DNA of 37,955 nucleotides. Source: JAKPPT01 sp964630305. GTDB lineage: Bacteria; Spirochaetota; Spirochaetia; Treponematales; UBA12059. The notes below the pieces were generated by a model. It was not told the origin of the DNA. It saw only the letters and a list, made by a program, of their open reading frames with translations, and did not search any database. The stretch covers positions 1 through 37,955 of the forward strand of contig CAZVTR010000024.1 of NCBI GenBank assembly GCA_964630305.1, written 5' to 3'. Numbering within the stretch: position 1 is the stretch's first letter; every line of letters starts with the position of its first letter. Below, one piece after another: positions 18,072-24,739 of this stretch. A program made the position numbers and the translations under genes.

Positions 18072-18530
18072 TCAATATGCATTATGAAAAATAATATGCT
18101 TTTCTGTGTTGATGCCTGAAATTACATCTTTGATAATAGCAGGATAAGTGGTTTCTTTGTTAATAGAATTAATCGGCAGCCATGCATATTCAAGTTTGTT
18201 CTTTCCATCCTGAATAATTTTATTCCCATCCCAGGGTTCGGGAATTGTAACTCTGTAGTAAAAACAAATCTCATGATATTTTTGTGTGTTCTCGATAAAA
18301 AAATTTTCAATAGTGCAGACGAGCCCGTGTACGTGTATGTCTTGATTGAGCTCTTCTTTGATTTCTCTGATGATTGCAGTATGAGAGTCTTCTCCTTCTT
18401 CGATTCGGCCGCCGGGAATAAACCAGAAATCGCCATCAACACTTTTATTGAGCATAACGCAGCCATTGTGAATAGCAATCGCGCCGGCTCGGAGTGTGAA
18501 AATAATATCATTAATTTTGGAAACAACCAT
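18072..18530 (-). CDS. Nudix hydrolase
   Basis: 152 residues. The Nudix box GGRIEEGEDSHTAIIREIKEEL (signature G-x5-E-x7-RE-x2-EE) is complete, so the enzyme should hydrolyse a nucleoside diphosphate linked to another group, with Mg2+. The upstream FWFIPGG and downstream FYYRVTIPEPW segments are normal for small housekeeping Nudix proteins that clean oxidised nucleotides or NDP-sugars; substrate unknown. GAGGAG lies 8 nt before the ATG. It is followed closely by the methyltransferase gene, with which it likely forms an operon. Confidence 0.92.
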   Translation of the reverse strand: MVVSKINDIIFTLRAGAIAIHNGCVMLNKSVDGDFWFIPGGRIEEGEDSHTAIIREIKEELNQDIHVHGLVCTIENFFIENTQKYHEICFYYRVTIPEPWDGNKIIQDGKNKLEYAWLPINSINKETTYPAIIKDVISGINTEKHIIFHNAY

Positions 18531-18611
18531 TGTACATACTCCTCATGATTCTGGGTGTCTGCAGTTGCAGAGCTTATGCAGCACATAAAAACAGAGTATT
18601 TGTATACTTTT

Positions 18612-18863
18612 TTAGTTAAGCGATTGCTTAGAAAATTGCTCAAGTGCCTGTGCGAGCTGATCCGGACATGATGTCCCGTCATGGCACGGTATGCCTTTTA
18701 AGAGTGCAATTACGTCACTGACTCGTTTTCCGATTACGAGCTTTGCTATAGCAGCAACATTGCCGGTACATCCGCCATTAAACTTGCAATATGTAATAAT
18801 GTTATCTTGAATGTCAAACTCGATACTTTCTGAACATGTACCTTGTGTTTTATAAATATTCAT
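18612..18863 (-). CDS. TSCPD domain protein (TIGR03905-like)
   Basis: 83 residues, nearly all one TSCPD domain. Visible marks are FNGGCTGNVAAIAKLV and GIPCHDGTSCPDQLA, the latter containing the TSCPD string for which the domain is named. The domain also occurs at the C-terminus of class II ribonucleotide reductases; the free-standing form has no established function that I know. AAGGAG precedes the ATG. A single-gene unit, divergent from the GH18 lipoprotein gene. Confidence 0.9.
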   Translation of the reverse strand: MNIYKTQGTCSESIEFDIQDNIITYCKFNGGCTGNVAAIAKLVIGKRVSDVIALLKGIPCHDGTSCPDQLAQALEQFSKQSLN

Positions 18864-18918
18864 GCAAACTCCTTTTTATTAGTTTAATGTTTCTACATTA
18901 AGCACTACATATGAGCGG

Positions 18919-18947
18919 ATTATACTCAATAAAGGAAAGCATGTCAG
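18919..18947 (-). promoter_or_regulatory. Promoter of the TSCPD gene
   Basis: Minus strand CTGACA (18942-18947), 17-bp spacer, TATAAT (18919-18924): 11 of 12 consensus positions. The leader is about 48 nt with AAGGAG. Confidence 0.7.
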
Positions 18948-18968
18948 CAGATGTGCAAATAAAAGTAT

Positions 18969-18998
18969 TTTATATTTTAGATAATGGTATGGTATACT
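18969..18998 (+). promoter_or_regulatory. Leaderless-type promoter of the GH18 lipoprotein gene
   Basis: TATACT (18993-18998) lies 7 nt before the ATG at 19006. The best -35 candidate is TTTATA (18969-18974) with 18-bp spacing, 4 of 6 matches. No Shine-Dalgarno. Confidence 0.45.
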
Positions 18999-19005
18999 AA
19001 CCACT

Positions 19006-20115
19006 ATGAAATTATTTAATAGAAGAACCATACTGCTCATTTGTCTTGCAGCGCTCATACTGAGCGATTGCGCATCAAAAAAACAGCCGCACACTACGGA
19101 TGCGCATCCATTACTGCTGACAGTACCAATAGTGCCTGTGCCATTGGTAGCATCGAAACAAATAATCGAACCTTATGAAATCACTCAAATAGAACCTGTG
19201 CCTGCTATCCAAAATATTCAGCCGGTTGCTCTTAAAGAAATCTGGGCGTACGTTCTCTCTGGAGATGAGGCTTCTTTGAATCGTGCATGGCCTGTTTCTG
19301 ATGTAGCGCTATTTGGTGCTGGAATCAGCAGCACGGGCAAACTTCGAGGTGTACCTGATAGGAATGCATTTAAAAATTACAAAGGCAGAGTGCATATGGT
19401 TATAGCGGAGCTTTCCAATTATGCATTACTGCATTTTTGTCTTGCTCCTGATTTTCCAATTCGCACTAAGCTGATTGAACAGATAGTCGCTGCCGCACAG
19501 CAGTTTGATGGAGTTAATATCGATTTTGAATCAATCTTAACTGAAGATACAGAAAATTTTTTAAGTTTTCTTAAAGCAGTAAAAAAAGGAATTGGTAATA
19601 AAATTTTAAGCGTAGCGTTGCCAGCCCGGATAAAAAAAATCAACGAAGCGTATGATTATGAAAAAGTATCAGCGATAGCAGATAGAGTAATTATAATGGC
19701 CTATGACGAACATTGGAGCGGAAGCAAGCCTGGTTCTGTGGCTTCTTTATCATGGTGTTCAAACGTAGCTCGCTATGCACTGGAAACTATAGGTGCTAAA
19801 AAACTTGTAATGGGAATACCATTTTATGGTCGAGCGTGGAGTGAGATTAATCCTTCACGAGCTTATCGGTATCCAACAGTACAAAAATTGATGCAGGATA
19901 AAGGAGTTGCATCTATAAATATTATTGATGGAAGCAATTACTTTGAATATACCGAAACAGTAAAGGTATATGTGTATTATGAAGATTACCGATCGGTTCA
20001 CCGCAGAGCCGATATGTATGCAGGAATGGGGATACATCAAATATCATTCTGGCGTGTCGGTCAGGAAGATACTGAAATCTGGAAGCACTTGTCACTTTCC
20101 GCCTCCCCAAAGTAA
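19006..20115 (+). CDS. Glycoside hydrolase family 18-type lipoprotein
   Basis: 369 residues. Basic start and hydrophobic stretch (MKLFNRRTILLICLAALIL) lead to LSDC with Cys22 as probable lipidation site; Asp at -1 is unusual even for spirochaetal lipoboxes. A ~60-residue linker precedes a GH18 barrel: DGVNIDFES (the DxxDxDxE-type catalytic motif), VIIMAYDEHW, VMGIPFYGRAW and a final ISFWRVGQED. Such proteins (SleL/YaaH-like or chitinase-like) cleave beta-1,4 bonds next to N-acetylglucosamine, here probably in peptidoglycan or with lost activity. Likely in the periplasm or on the surface. Confidence 0.85.
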   Translation: MKLFNRRTILLICLAALILSDCASKKQPHTTDAHPLLLTVPIVPVPLVASKQIIEPYEITQIEPVPAIQNIQPVALKEIWAYVLSGDEASLNRAWPVSDVALFGAGISSTGKLRGVPDRNAFKNYKGRVHMVIAELSNYALLHFCLAPDFPIRTKLIEQIVAAAQQFDGVNIDFESILTEDTENFLSFLKAVKKGIGNKILSVALPARIKKINEAYDYEKVSAIADRVIIMAYDEHWSGSKPGSVASLSWCSNVARYALETIGAKKLVMGIPFYGRAWSEINPSRAYRYPTVQKLMQDKGVASINIIDGSNYFEYTETVKVYVYYEDYRSVHRRADMYAGMGIHQISFWRVGQEDTEIWKHLSLSASPK

Positions 20116-20215
20116 TTAAAATAGCTCATGGGAAGTTCGAAATATAGACAAATTCTGCTTTTTATGTAATACTTGCATCAAGTTTCATGCGCGAGAAACG
20201 CACCAGTACTATCGT
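20116..20215. other. Non-coding lead-in to the repeat array
   Basis: No gene. From about 20189 the sequence resembles the second half of the 86-bp unit with several changes (CGCGAGAAACGCACC...TATC), so it is probably a decayed copy. A weak promoter-like pair, TAGACA (20145-20150) and TAATAC (20167-20172), could send transcription through the array toward the tRNA; low confidence. Confidence 0.4.
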
Positions 20216-20888
20216 GCGGCCGTCGTATCACGAGCGCTCAGGATACCGAGCGAGTGAAACGAAGGCAACCATAGTGTACGTCACGAAGCGACGCACCAAT
20301 ATCGCGGCCGTCGTATAGCGAGCCTAAAGGCATCGACGAGATAAACGAAGGCAACCATAGCGTACGTCGCGAAGCGACGCACTAATATCGCGGCCGTCGT
20401 ATAGCGAGCCTAAAGGCATCGACGAGATAAACGACGGCNNNNNNNNNNNNNNNNNNNNNNNNNNNNNNNNNNNNNNNNNNNNNNNNNNNNNNNNNNNNNN
20501 NNNNNNNNNNNNNNNNNNNNNNNNNNNNNNNNNNNNNNAATATCGCGGCCGTCGTATAGCGAGCCTAAAGGCATCGACGAGATAAACGACGGCAACCACA
20601 GCGTACGTCGCGAAGCGACGCACTAATATCGCGGCCGTCGTATAGCGAGCCTAAAGGCATCGACGAGATAAACGACGGCAACCACAGCGTACGTCGCGAA
20701 GCGACGCACTAATATCGCGGCCGTCGTATAGCGAGCCTAAAGGCATCGACGAGATAAACGACGGCAACCACAGCGTACGTCGCGAAGCGACGCACTAATA
20801 TCGCGGCCGTCGTATAGCGAGCCTAAAGGCATCGACGAGATAAACGACGGCAACCACAGCGTACGTCGCGAAGCGACGCACTAATATC
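20216..20888 (+). repeat. 86-bp tandem repeat array abutting tRNA-Gly
   Basis: Units begin with GCGGCCGTCGTATA, the first 14 nt of the adjacent tRNA. Copy starts: 20216 (88 bp, divergent), 20304, 20390 (cut by the gap), 20545, 20631, 20717, 20803; the next would begin at 20889, where the tRNA begins. The last four are identical; the 20304 copy differs from them at two positions (unit 46 and 55). Unit bases 4-11 pair with 42-49 (GCCGTCGT/ACGACGGC), and 62-67 pair with 71-76 around GAA. GC content is higher than in neighbouring genes. No constant ORF and no variable spacers, so it is neither a gene nor CRISPR. Confidence 0.95.
20439..20538. other. Assembly gap (100 N)
   Basis: Exactly 100 N inside the repeat array. 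Sequence stops at unit base 49 and resumes at unit base 81; the missing length should be 31 nt plus a multiple of 86, which 100 is not, so 100 is a placeholder and the true copy number is unknown. Confidence 0.97.
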
Positions 20889-20959
20889 GCGGCCGTCGTA
20901 TAACGGCATTACCCAAGCTTCCCAAGCTTGTGACGCGGGTTCGACTCCCGTCGGCCGCT
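20889..20959 (+). tRNA. tRNA-Gly(CCC)
   Basis: 71 nt, cloverleaf: acceptor GCGGCCG pairs with CGGCCGC, discriminator T; short D arm GTA/TAC with GG in the loop; anticodon stem CAAGC/GCTTG with loop TTCCCAA, anticodon CCC (reads GGG); T arm GCGGG-TTCGACT-CCCGT with one G-T pair. CCA is not encoded (TTAC follows). The 5' 14 nt are repeated in every upstream 86-bp unit. Confidence 0.95.
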
Positions 20960-20990
20960 TACTTTTGGATTGTAAAAAAGTAAGTAGTTT
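20958..20990 (+). terminator. Possible terminator after tRNA-Gly
   Basis: CTTACTTTT (20958-20966) can pair with AAAAGTAAG (20976-20984), followed by TAGTTTTG. The stem is AT-rich, includes the last two tRNA bases, and the T run is short, so confidence is modest. Confidence 0.4.
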
Positions 20991-21066
20991 TGTGTTATAC
21001 ATCGATAGAACGCGGACTATTTAAAAGAATTCCTTAAACCAAATTTTAATTTATTAAGCAAAAAAC

Positions 21067-21095
21067 TTGACCTTTACAGCAAATTTTATTACATT
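21067..21095 (+). promoter_or_regulatory. groES promoter
   Basis: TTGACC (21067-21072), 17-bp spacer, TACATT (21090-21095). A leader of ~42 nt carries AGGAGG. No CIRCE inverted repeat (TTAGCACTC/GAGTGCTAA) is present, so HrcA control at this site is not supported. Confidence 0.6.
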
Positions 21096-21143
21096 TTGGT
21101 TGTCAAATTTAGATTTTCACCATACTTATCAGGAGGAATAATA

Positions 21144-21410
21144 ATGAAGGTCAATCCATTAGGTGATCGCATTTTAATCAAAATTATTGAGAGTGAGTCA
21201 AAAACTGCCGGTGGTATTCTTATCCCACAAACCGCACAAGAAAAGACTCAGACAGGCATTGTGGTTGCCGTTGGTACTGACAAGGATGCTATCAAGGTAA
21301 AAGAAAAGGATAAGGTTATGTATGATAAATATGCCGGCACACAGATTAAACTTGATGGCGAAGATCATCTTATTTTAAAGATGTCAGATATCCTTGCAAT
21401 TATTGAGTAA
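21144..21410 (+). CDS. groES: Co-chaperonin GroES
   Basis: 88 residues from the ATG at 21144, with a near-perfect AGGAGGAATAATA ribosome site. The family signature PLGDRILIKI is at residues 5-14, a mobile-loop region ESKTAGGILIPQTAQEK follows, and VMYDKYAGTQIKLDGEDHLILK and SDILAII complete the 10-kDa chaperonin domain. It caps GroEL and drives folding in the cytoplasm. No groEL is adjacent: a strong terminator follows at once, so groES is a single-gene unit. As I recall, T. pallidum also carries groES away from groEL. Confidence 0.97.
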   Translation: MKVNPLGDRILIKIIESESKTAGGILIPQTAQEKTQTGIVVAVGTDKDAIKVKEKDKVMYDKYAGTQIKLDGEDHLILKMSDILAIIE

Positions 21411-21428
21411 AAACTGATTTTCTAATAC

Positions 21429-21466
21429 AAAGAGGCTGTCTTGTTTTACAGGACAGCCTCTTTTAA
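21429..21466 (+). terminator. Strong Rho-independent terminator of groES
   Basis: AAAGAGGCTGTC (21429-21440) pairs with GACAGCCTCTTT (21452-21463); pairing continues inward (TTGT/ACAG, one G-T) to a TTT loop, and the 3' arm runs into a TTTT tract. The A run on the 5' side would make it work weakly on the other strand too. Confidence 0.92.
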
Positions 21467-21521
21467 TTGATGCATAGTGTTTAATAACGCTTTACGCTAA
21501 TCGTTTATATCTCATTTGTAA

Positions 21522-21971
21522 TCAGCTTTGTTTAAAAATAGCAAGGGCTTCTTGCGGAGATTTTGCTTTTTTTAAGGCTTCGCGCTTAGCTTCATTTTTA
21601 AAAAGACTGCTAATTTCTGCGAGAAATTGCAGATGCGGCCCTGCTTTATTAGTTGGCGAAAGCGTCATAATAAAAAGCGTACAGGGTTTTCCATCGAGGC
21701 TGTTAAAATCAACAGGGTGACTCGAAATTGCAATACAGGGAACAAGATCTTGCACTGAATCAGTTTTGCCGTGCGGTAGCGCAAGGCCATCTCGCATACC
21801 GGTGCTAATGGACTGTTCGCGCTTTAATACTGCTTCGAGTGCAGCGGCTTTATTCGTGATTTTATGAGAGGTATAGAGAAAATCTATCATTTCTGCTATG
21901 ACCTCTTCTTTTGTTTGTGCTTTAAGACCAATTACAATGTGAGATTCATCAAGTAAAGAAAGTAGACTCAT
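21522..21971 (-). CDS. PTS fructose/nitrogen-type EIIA protein
   Basis: 149 residues, a single EIIA domain. The phosphorylation site is His67 in GLALPHGKTDSV. Other conserved parts are EVIAEMIDFL, REQSISTGMRDG and LFIMTLSPTNKAGPHLQFLAEIS, the usual PtsN/FruA-type pattern. No EIIB or EIIC is encoded nearby, so a regulatory PtsN-like role is likelier than sugar uptake. It carries its own near-consensus promoter although a transporter gene lies 51 bp upstream on the same strand. Confidence 0.9.
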   Translation of the reverse strand: MSLLSLLDESHIVIGLKAQTKEEVIAEMIDFLYTSHKITNKAAALEAVLKREQSISTGMRDGLALPHGKTDSVQDLVPCIAISSHPVDFNSLDGKPCTLFIMTLSPTNKAGPHLQFLAEISSLFKNEAKREALKKAKSPQEALAIFKQS

Positions 21972-21977
21972 ATGGTG

Positions 21978-22006
21978 AATGTAGCGGTACTAAGCAAATT
22001 TGTCAA
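21978..22006 (-). promoter_or_regulatory. Leaderless-type promoter of the EIIA gene
   Basis: Minus strand TTGACA (22001-22006, full consensus), 17-bp spacer, TACATT (21978-21983), then 6 nt (CACCAT) to the ATG at 21971. No Shine-Dalgarno. Confidence 0.7.
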
Positions 22007-22022
22007 GAAAATAGTTGAAAAA

Positions 22023-23240
22023 TTAGATAAAATGTCTCATTTCGTGTTCAACAACATCTTCTTCGCCAGTGCTTGAGCAATAAGCAATTGTCATGTACGT
22101 TATCGAATCCATGAGATTGCCGATAAGAAACAGCGGCAGCGCTATTGGCAGGAGCAGCACAAACCCGGATTCAAAGCCTCTGCCATACACTGAGCAGACA
22201 AAAGCAATCGCAGACAGCACTCCAAGGTTTGCACTGGCACCGCTTAAAAAGCCGGTAATGGGAAGCCAGAGCAAAATCCAAAATATCGAATTGACGGTAA
22301 GCCCGATCTGAGAATACGAGGAAAGCACAACGATAAATGCTGTAGTGCTGATGAGCACTGTTCCGGCTCGACCAAATGTCATTGCTAGAGGCAGCGTAGT
22401 AGCATTGATACGCCGCCGTATGCCAAGACTCTCTTTAAGATGCTTTATTCCTGTTGTAACCGAAGCAAAGGCGTGGGGAATGAATAGAGCAGAAAGACCT
22501 GTGGCCAGCATACCGTATAAAATTTTATAGGGATTACGCTTTTGTCGTTTAATATAAATTGCAAGCGGAATAATTCCAAAAATATACAAAATGCTTTCAA
22601 TTAAAATAATTTGAAATAGTTTTGCATAGTTAGCAAAATCCTTAATTGCAAGCAGAGAACGTGTTACGGCTGCGGCAATAAAAATAAAGAGGAATGGCAG
22701 TATTTCGATGATAAAACTATTAATATTCCACAATAATTCAGAAGCTGATTCAAAAACATTGAGCATGACTTTGCCTGCATGCTTGTTGCTTGAAAATGAG
22801 AGGCCAATAAACAGGGTCACTGCAAAGAGTGGCAGTATAAAATTGCTATTAATAAAAATATCAACGACGGTTGACGGAAAGAACTTTTGTAAAATTTCTC
22901 CAACTGTGAGCAGACCTGGAGTAGTCCCAATTTTTTCTCCTAACTGAATTCGAATCACAGGAGCAAAGAATGATATAACAATTCCTAGAATTGTTGCGCT
23001 CATAATAAAAATGAGTGCGTAGAGTAAAGCACGAAGCGATACTTTCAAGAGCCTTTTTTCTTCATGAAGTTCATAGATACCAATTGCAGAACTAAACAGC
23101 TCCAGCGGATACAAAATTATCAAAGTAATGCCAATCGCAATTGATTGAATTAGTGCGATAAAGCTATCTGGCATTGGTATAAGAGTACCGAGTACAATGC
23201 CTAAACAGATTGTCAATAAATATTTTATCCAGATCTTCAT
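22023..23240 (-). CDS. DAACS-type dicarboxylate/amino acid:cation symporter homologue
   Basis: 405 residues with about eight membrane segments plus two re-entrant-like regions, the SLC1/GltP arrangement. The N-terminal half (ILYPLELFSSAIGIYEL, NSNFILPLFAVTLFIGL) fits the family. The conserved C-terminal core is strongly altered: the serine-rich hairpin-1 tip reads FIPHAFASVTTG, the NMDGT motif reads FGRAGT within LPLAMTFGRAGTVL, and the aspartate/asparagine-rich helix 8 reads GNLMDSITYMTIAY. The sodium- and substrate-binding residues of known glutamate transporters are therefore not kept, and the substrate is probably different. The EIIA gene downstream has its own promoter. Confidence 0.8.
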   Translation of the reverse strand: MKIWIKYLLTICLGIVLGTLIPMPDSFIALIQSIAIGITLIILYPLELFSSAIGIYELHEEKRLLKVSLRALLYALIFIMSATILGIVISFFAPVIRIQLGEKIGTTPGLLTVGEILQKFFPSTVVDIFINSNFILPLFAVTLFIGLSFSSNKHAGKVMLNVFESASELLWNINSFIIEILPFLFIFIAAAVTRSLLAIKDFANYAKLFQIILIESILYIFGIIPLAIYIKRQKRNPYKILYGMLATGLSALFIPHAFASVTTGIKHLKESLGIRRRINATTLPLAMTFGRAGTVLISTTAFIVVLSSYSQIGLTVNSIFWILLWLPITGFLSGASANLGVLSAIAFVCSVYGRGFESGFVLLLPIALPLFLIGNLMDSITYMTIAYCSSTGEEDVVEHEMRHFI

Positions 23241-23246
23241 GGTAGG

Positions 23247-23275
23247 AACATAGCCTCTGAAGTAAAAACTGTCAA
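23247..23275 (-). promoter_or_regulatory. Leaderless-type promoter of the DAACS-type transporter gene
   Basis: Minus strand TTGACA (23270-23275, full consensus), 17-bp spacer, TATGTT (23247-23252), then 6 nt (CCTACC) to the ATG at 23240. Confidence 0.7.
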
Positions 23276-23311
23276 GCTAATCAAATTTTATAAGATGAAA
23301 CAGAAGCATCA

Positions 23312-23340
23312 TTGCACATTGATCGAGTTTGAAATATAGT
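23312..23340 (+). promoter_or_regulatory. Leaderless-type promoter of the second MATE gene
   Basis: TTGCAC (23312-23317), 17-bp spacer, TATAGT (23335-23340), then 6 nt (ATTTTT) to the ATG at 23347. No Shine-Dalgarno. Confidence 0.55.
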
Positions 23341-23346
23341 ATTTTT

Positions 23347-24708
23347 ATGATACAAAATACCACAATCCGTATTAATTGTACGGGGAAAGAACTATTAAAA
23401 ATATCCTTCCCCCTCATGCTGGGAAGCATTCTTGAAGTTTTTTATAACCTGACTGATACCTATTTCCTCGGAAAATTAGGCGTAAACGCAGTGGGCGCAC
23501 CATCAATCACGTTTAATGTGATTTTTTTTCTTATGATTTTAGGAATTGGAATTTCTGGAGCCGGTACAACGCTCATTGCTCAATCCCGCGGACAGGGAAA
23601 CCCAAGGAAAATGCGGCACTATTTAAACCAGATGGCATTACTGGTGATGCTGTTTGGAGTAATTCTTGGAGGTATTGGCATACTATTTACTCCTGTAATC
23701 CTTCGTTTGCTTCAAACGCCCGAGGCAATTTTTTCTAACGCTCAAGCATATATGCAGATTATTTTAGCAGGTATGCCATTTTCGTTTATTTATTTTATCT
23801 TGCAGTCGGGATATGCGGCAATTGGAAAGACAAAGGTTCCATTTATTGTTCATCTCTGTTCAGTACTCTTAAATGTTATTCTTGATCCTTTGCTTATTTA
23901 TGGAATAAAACCGTTCCCTGCACTGGGTGTTACCGGAGCTGCACTTGCAACCATTATTGCTCAGGGCGTAGCTGCACTCGTATCGCTGTATATTCTAACA
24001 GTAAAACGGAGCATACTGAGATTACGCATACAAGAAATGAAACCGCAGCTTCGTTCCTGGTCACTGTTTTTCAAAATTGGATTACCCTCGAGTATAGGGC
24101 AGGGGCTCTCTGCGCTTGGGTTTTCTGTGCTTCAGGGATTGGTTAATTCATTTGGTCCCGGAACTATTGCTGCGTTTGGTGTGGGCAACCGAATTATGAG
24201 TTTGTTTGATATTCCGACACACAGTCTAGCAACAGGTGTTACAAGTCTTTCAGGCAGAGCGATGGGTGCAAAACAGGATGATAAGCTCCCTGTAATACTC
24301 AGGCAAGCAGTTATTATTCTTACTTTGCTTGAAATTCCTTTGCTTTCTGCTTCGGTCATTTGGGGCGGTGATTTAGTACGGTTTTTTGTAAACGACCCGG
24401 AAACCGTTCGCCTAGGTGATATTATGTTTAAGCTTGTATCACCGTCACTGTATCTTTTTGGTTTATACATGGTGCTCACTGGTGTTTTTCAGGGTGCTGG
24501 GGATACAAAAATCATTATGATACTGGCAATTGCTCGGCTCTGGATTATCCGCGTGCCAACTGCATATCTCCTTGCGAGCATAACAACACTGGGGCCGCTC
24601 AGTATCTGGATAGGCATGTTCGTTTCCAATTTTTTAACAGCGCTCATTGGTTTCTTATATTTTCGCACAGGGAGATGGCGTCTTGCATTGGCAAAACATG
24701 CTATTTAA
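23347..24708 (+). CDS. MATE family efflux transporter 2
   Basis: 453 residues. Twelve membrane segments in two bundles; family segments include ISFPLMLGSILEVFYNLTDTYFLGKLG, AVGAPSITFNV, the pseudo-repeat GRAMGAKQDDKLPVIL and GVFQGAGDTKI. It should export an unknown compound across the inner membrane with Na+ or H+. It is clearly different in sequence from the MATE protein encoded at 11265-12635, so the two are not a recent duplication. The ATG at 23347 is preferred; a TTG at 23329 lies inside the promoter. The stop overlaps the next gene's -35 box. Confidence 0.93.
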   Translation: MIQNTTIRINCTGKELLKISFPLMLGSILEVFYNLTDTYFLGKLGVNAVGAPSITFNVIFFLMILGIGISGAGTTLIAQSRGQGNPRKMRHYLNQMALLVMLFGVILGGIGILFTPVILRLLQTPEAIFSNAQAYMQIILAGMPFSFIYFILQSGYAAIGKTKVPFIVHLCSVLLNVILDPLLIYGIKPFPALGVTGAALATIIAQGVAALVSLYILTVKRSILRLRIQEMKPQLRSWSLFFKIGLPSSIGQGLSALGFSVLQGLVNSFGPGTIAAFGVGNRIMSLFDIPTHSLATGVTSLSGRAMGAKQDDKLPVILRQAVIILTLLEIPLLSASVIWGGDLVRFFVNDPETVRLGDIMFKLVSPSLYLFGLYMVLTGVFQGAGDTKIIMILAIARLWIIRVPTAYLLASITTLGPLSIWIGMFVSNFLTALIGFLYFRTGRWRLALAKHAI

Positions 24709-24733
24709 CCAATTAGCGCAAATATAGTACGAT
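24705..24733 (+). promoter_or_regulatory. Possible leaderless-type promoter of the phospholipase C-like gene
   Basis: TTAACC (24705-24710), 17-bp spacer, TACGAT (24728-24733), 6 nt to the ATG at 24740. Each box matches consensus at 4 of 6; it sits in the 31-bp gap after the MATE gene. TATAGT at 24723-24728 is an alternative -10 giving a ~5-nt leader. Confidence 0.4.
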
Positions 24734-24739
24734 ACTCAT

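Noticed and set aside
18879..19094. Minus-strand 71-residue frame between the TSCPD and GH18 genes
   Set aside because: It crosses both promoters and the GH18 signal-peptide codons and has no ribosome site.
20324..20623. Minus-strand open frame across the repeat array and the N gap
   Set aside because: It is read through 100 N and periodic repeat sequence, has no ribosome site and no protein-like composition.
20216..20888. CRISPR array
   Set aside because: Units are continuous 86-bp copies without variable spacers and no cas gene is present.
20877..20888. TAATAT at each unit end as the tRNA -10 box
   Set aside because: It ends one nt before the mature tRNA, so transcription would start inside the tRNA, and no -35-like hexamer is 17 bp upstream.
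21060..21143. CIRCE heat-shock operator before groES
   Set aside because: No TTAGCACTC/GAGTGCTAA inverted repeat is present in the leader or promoter.
11265..24708. Recent duplication of the two MATE genes
   Set aside because: The proteins differ throughout and lie in different contexts on opposite strands; only family-level similarity is seen.
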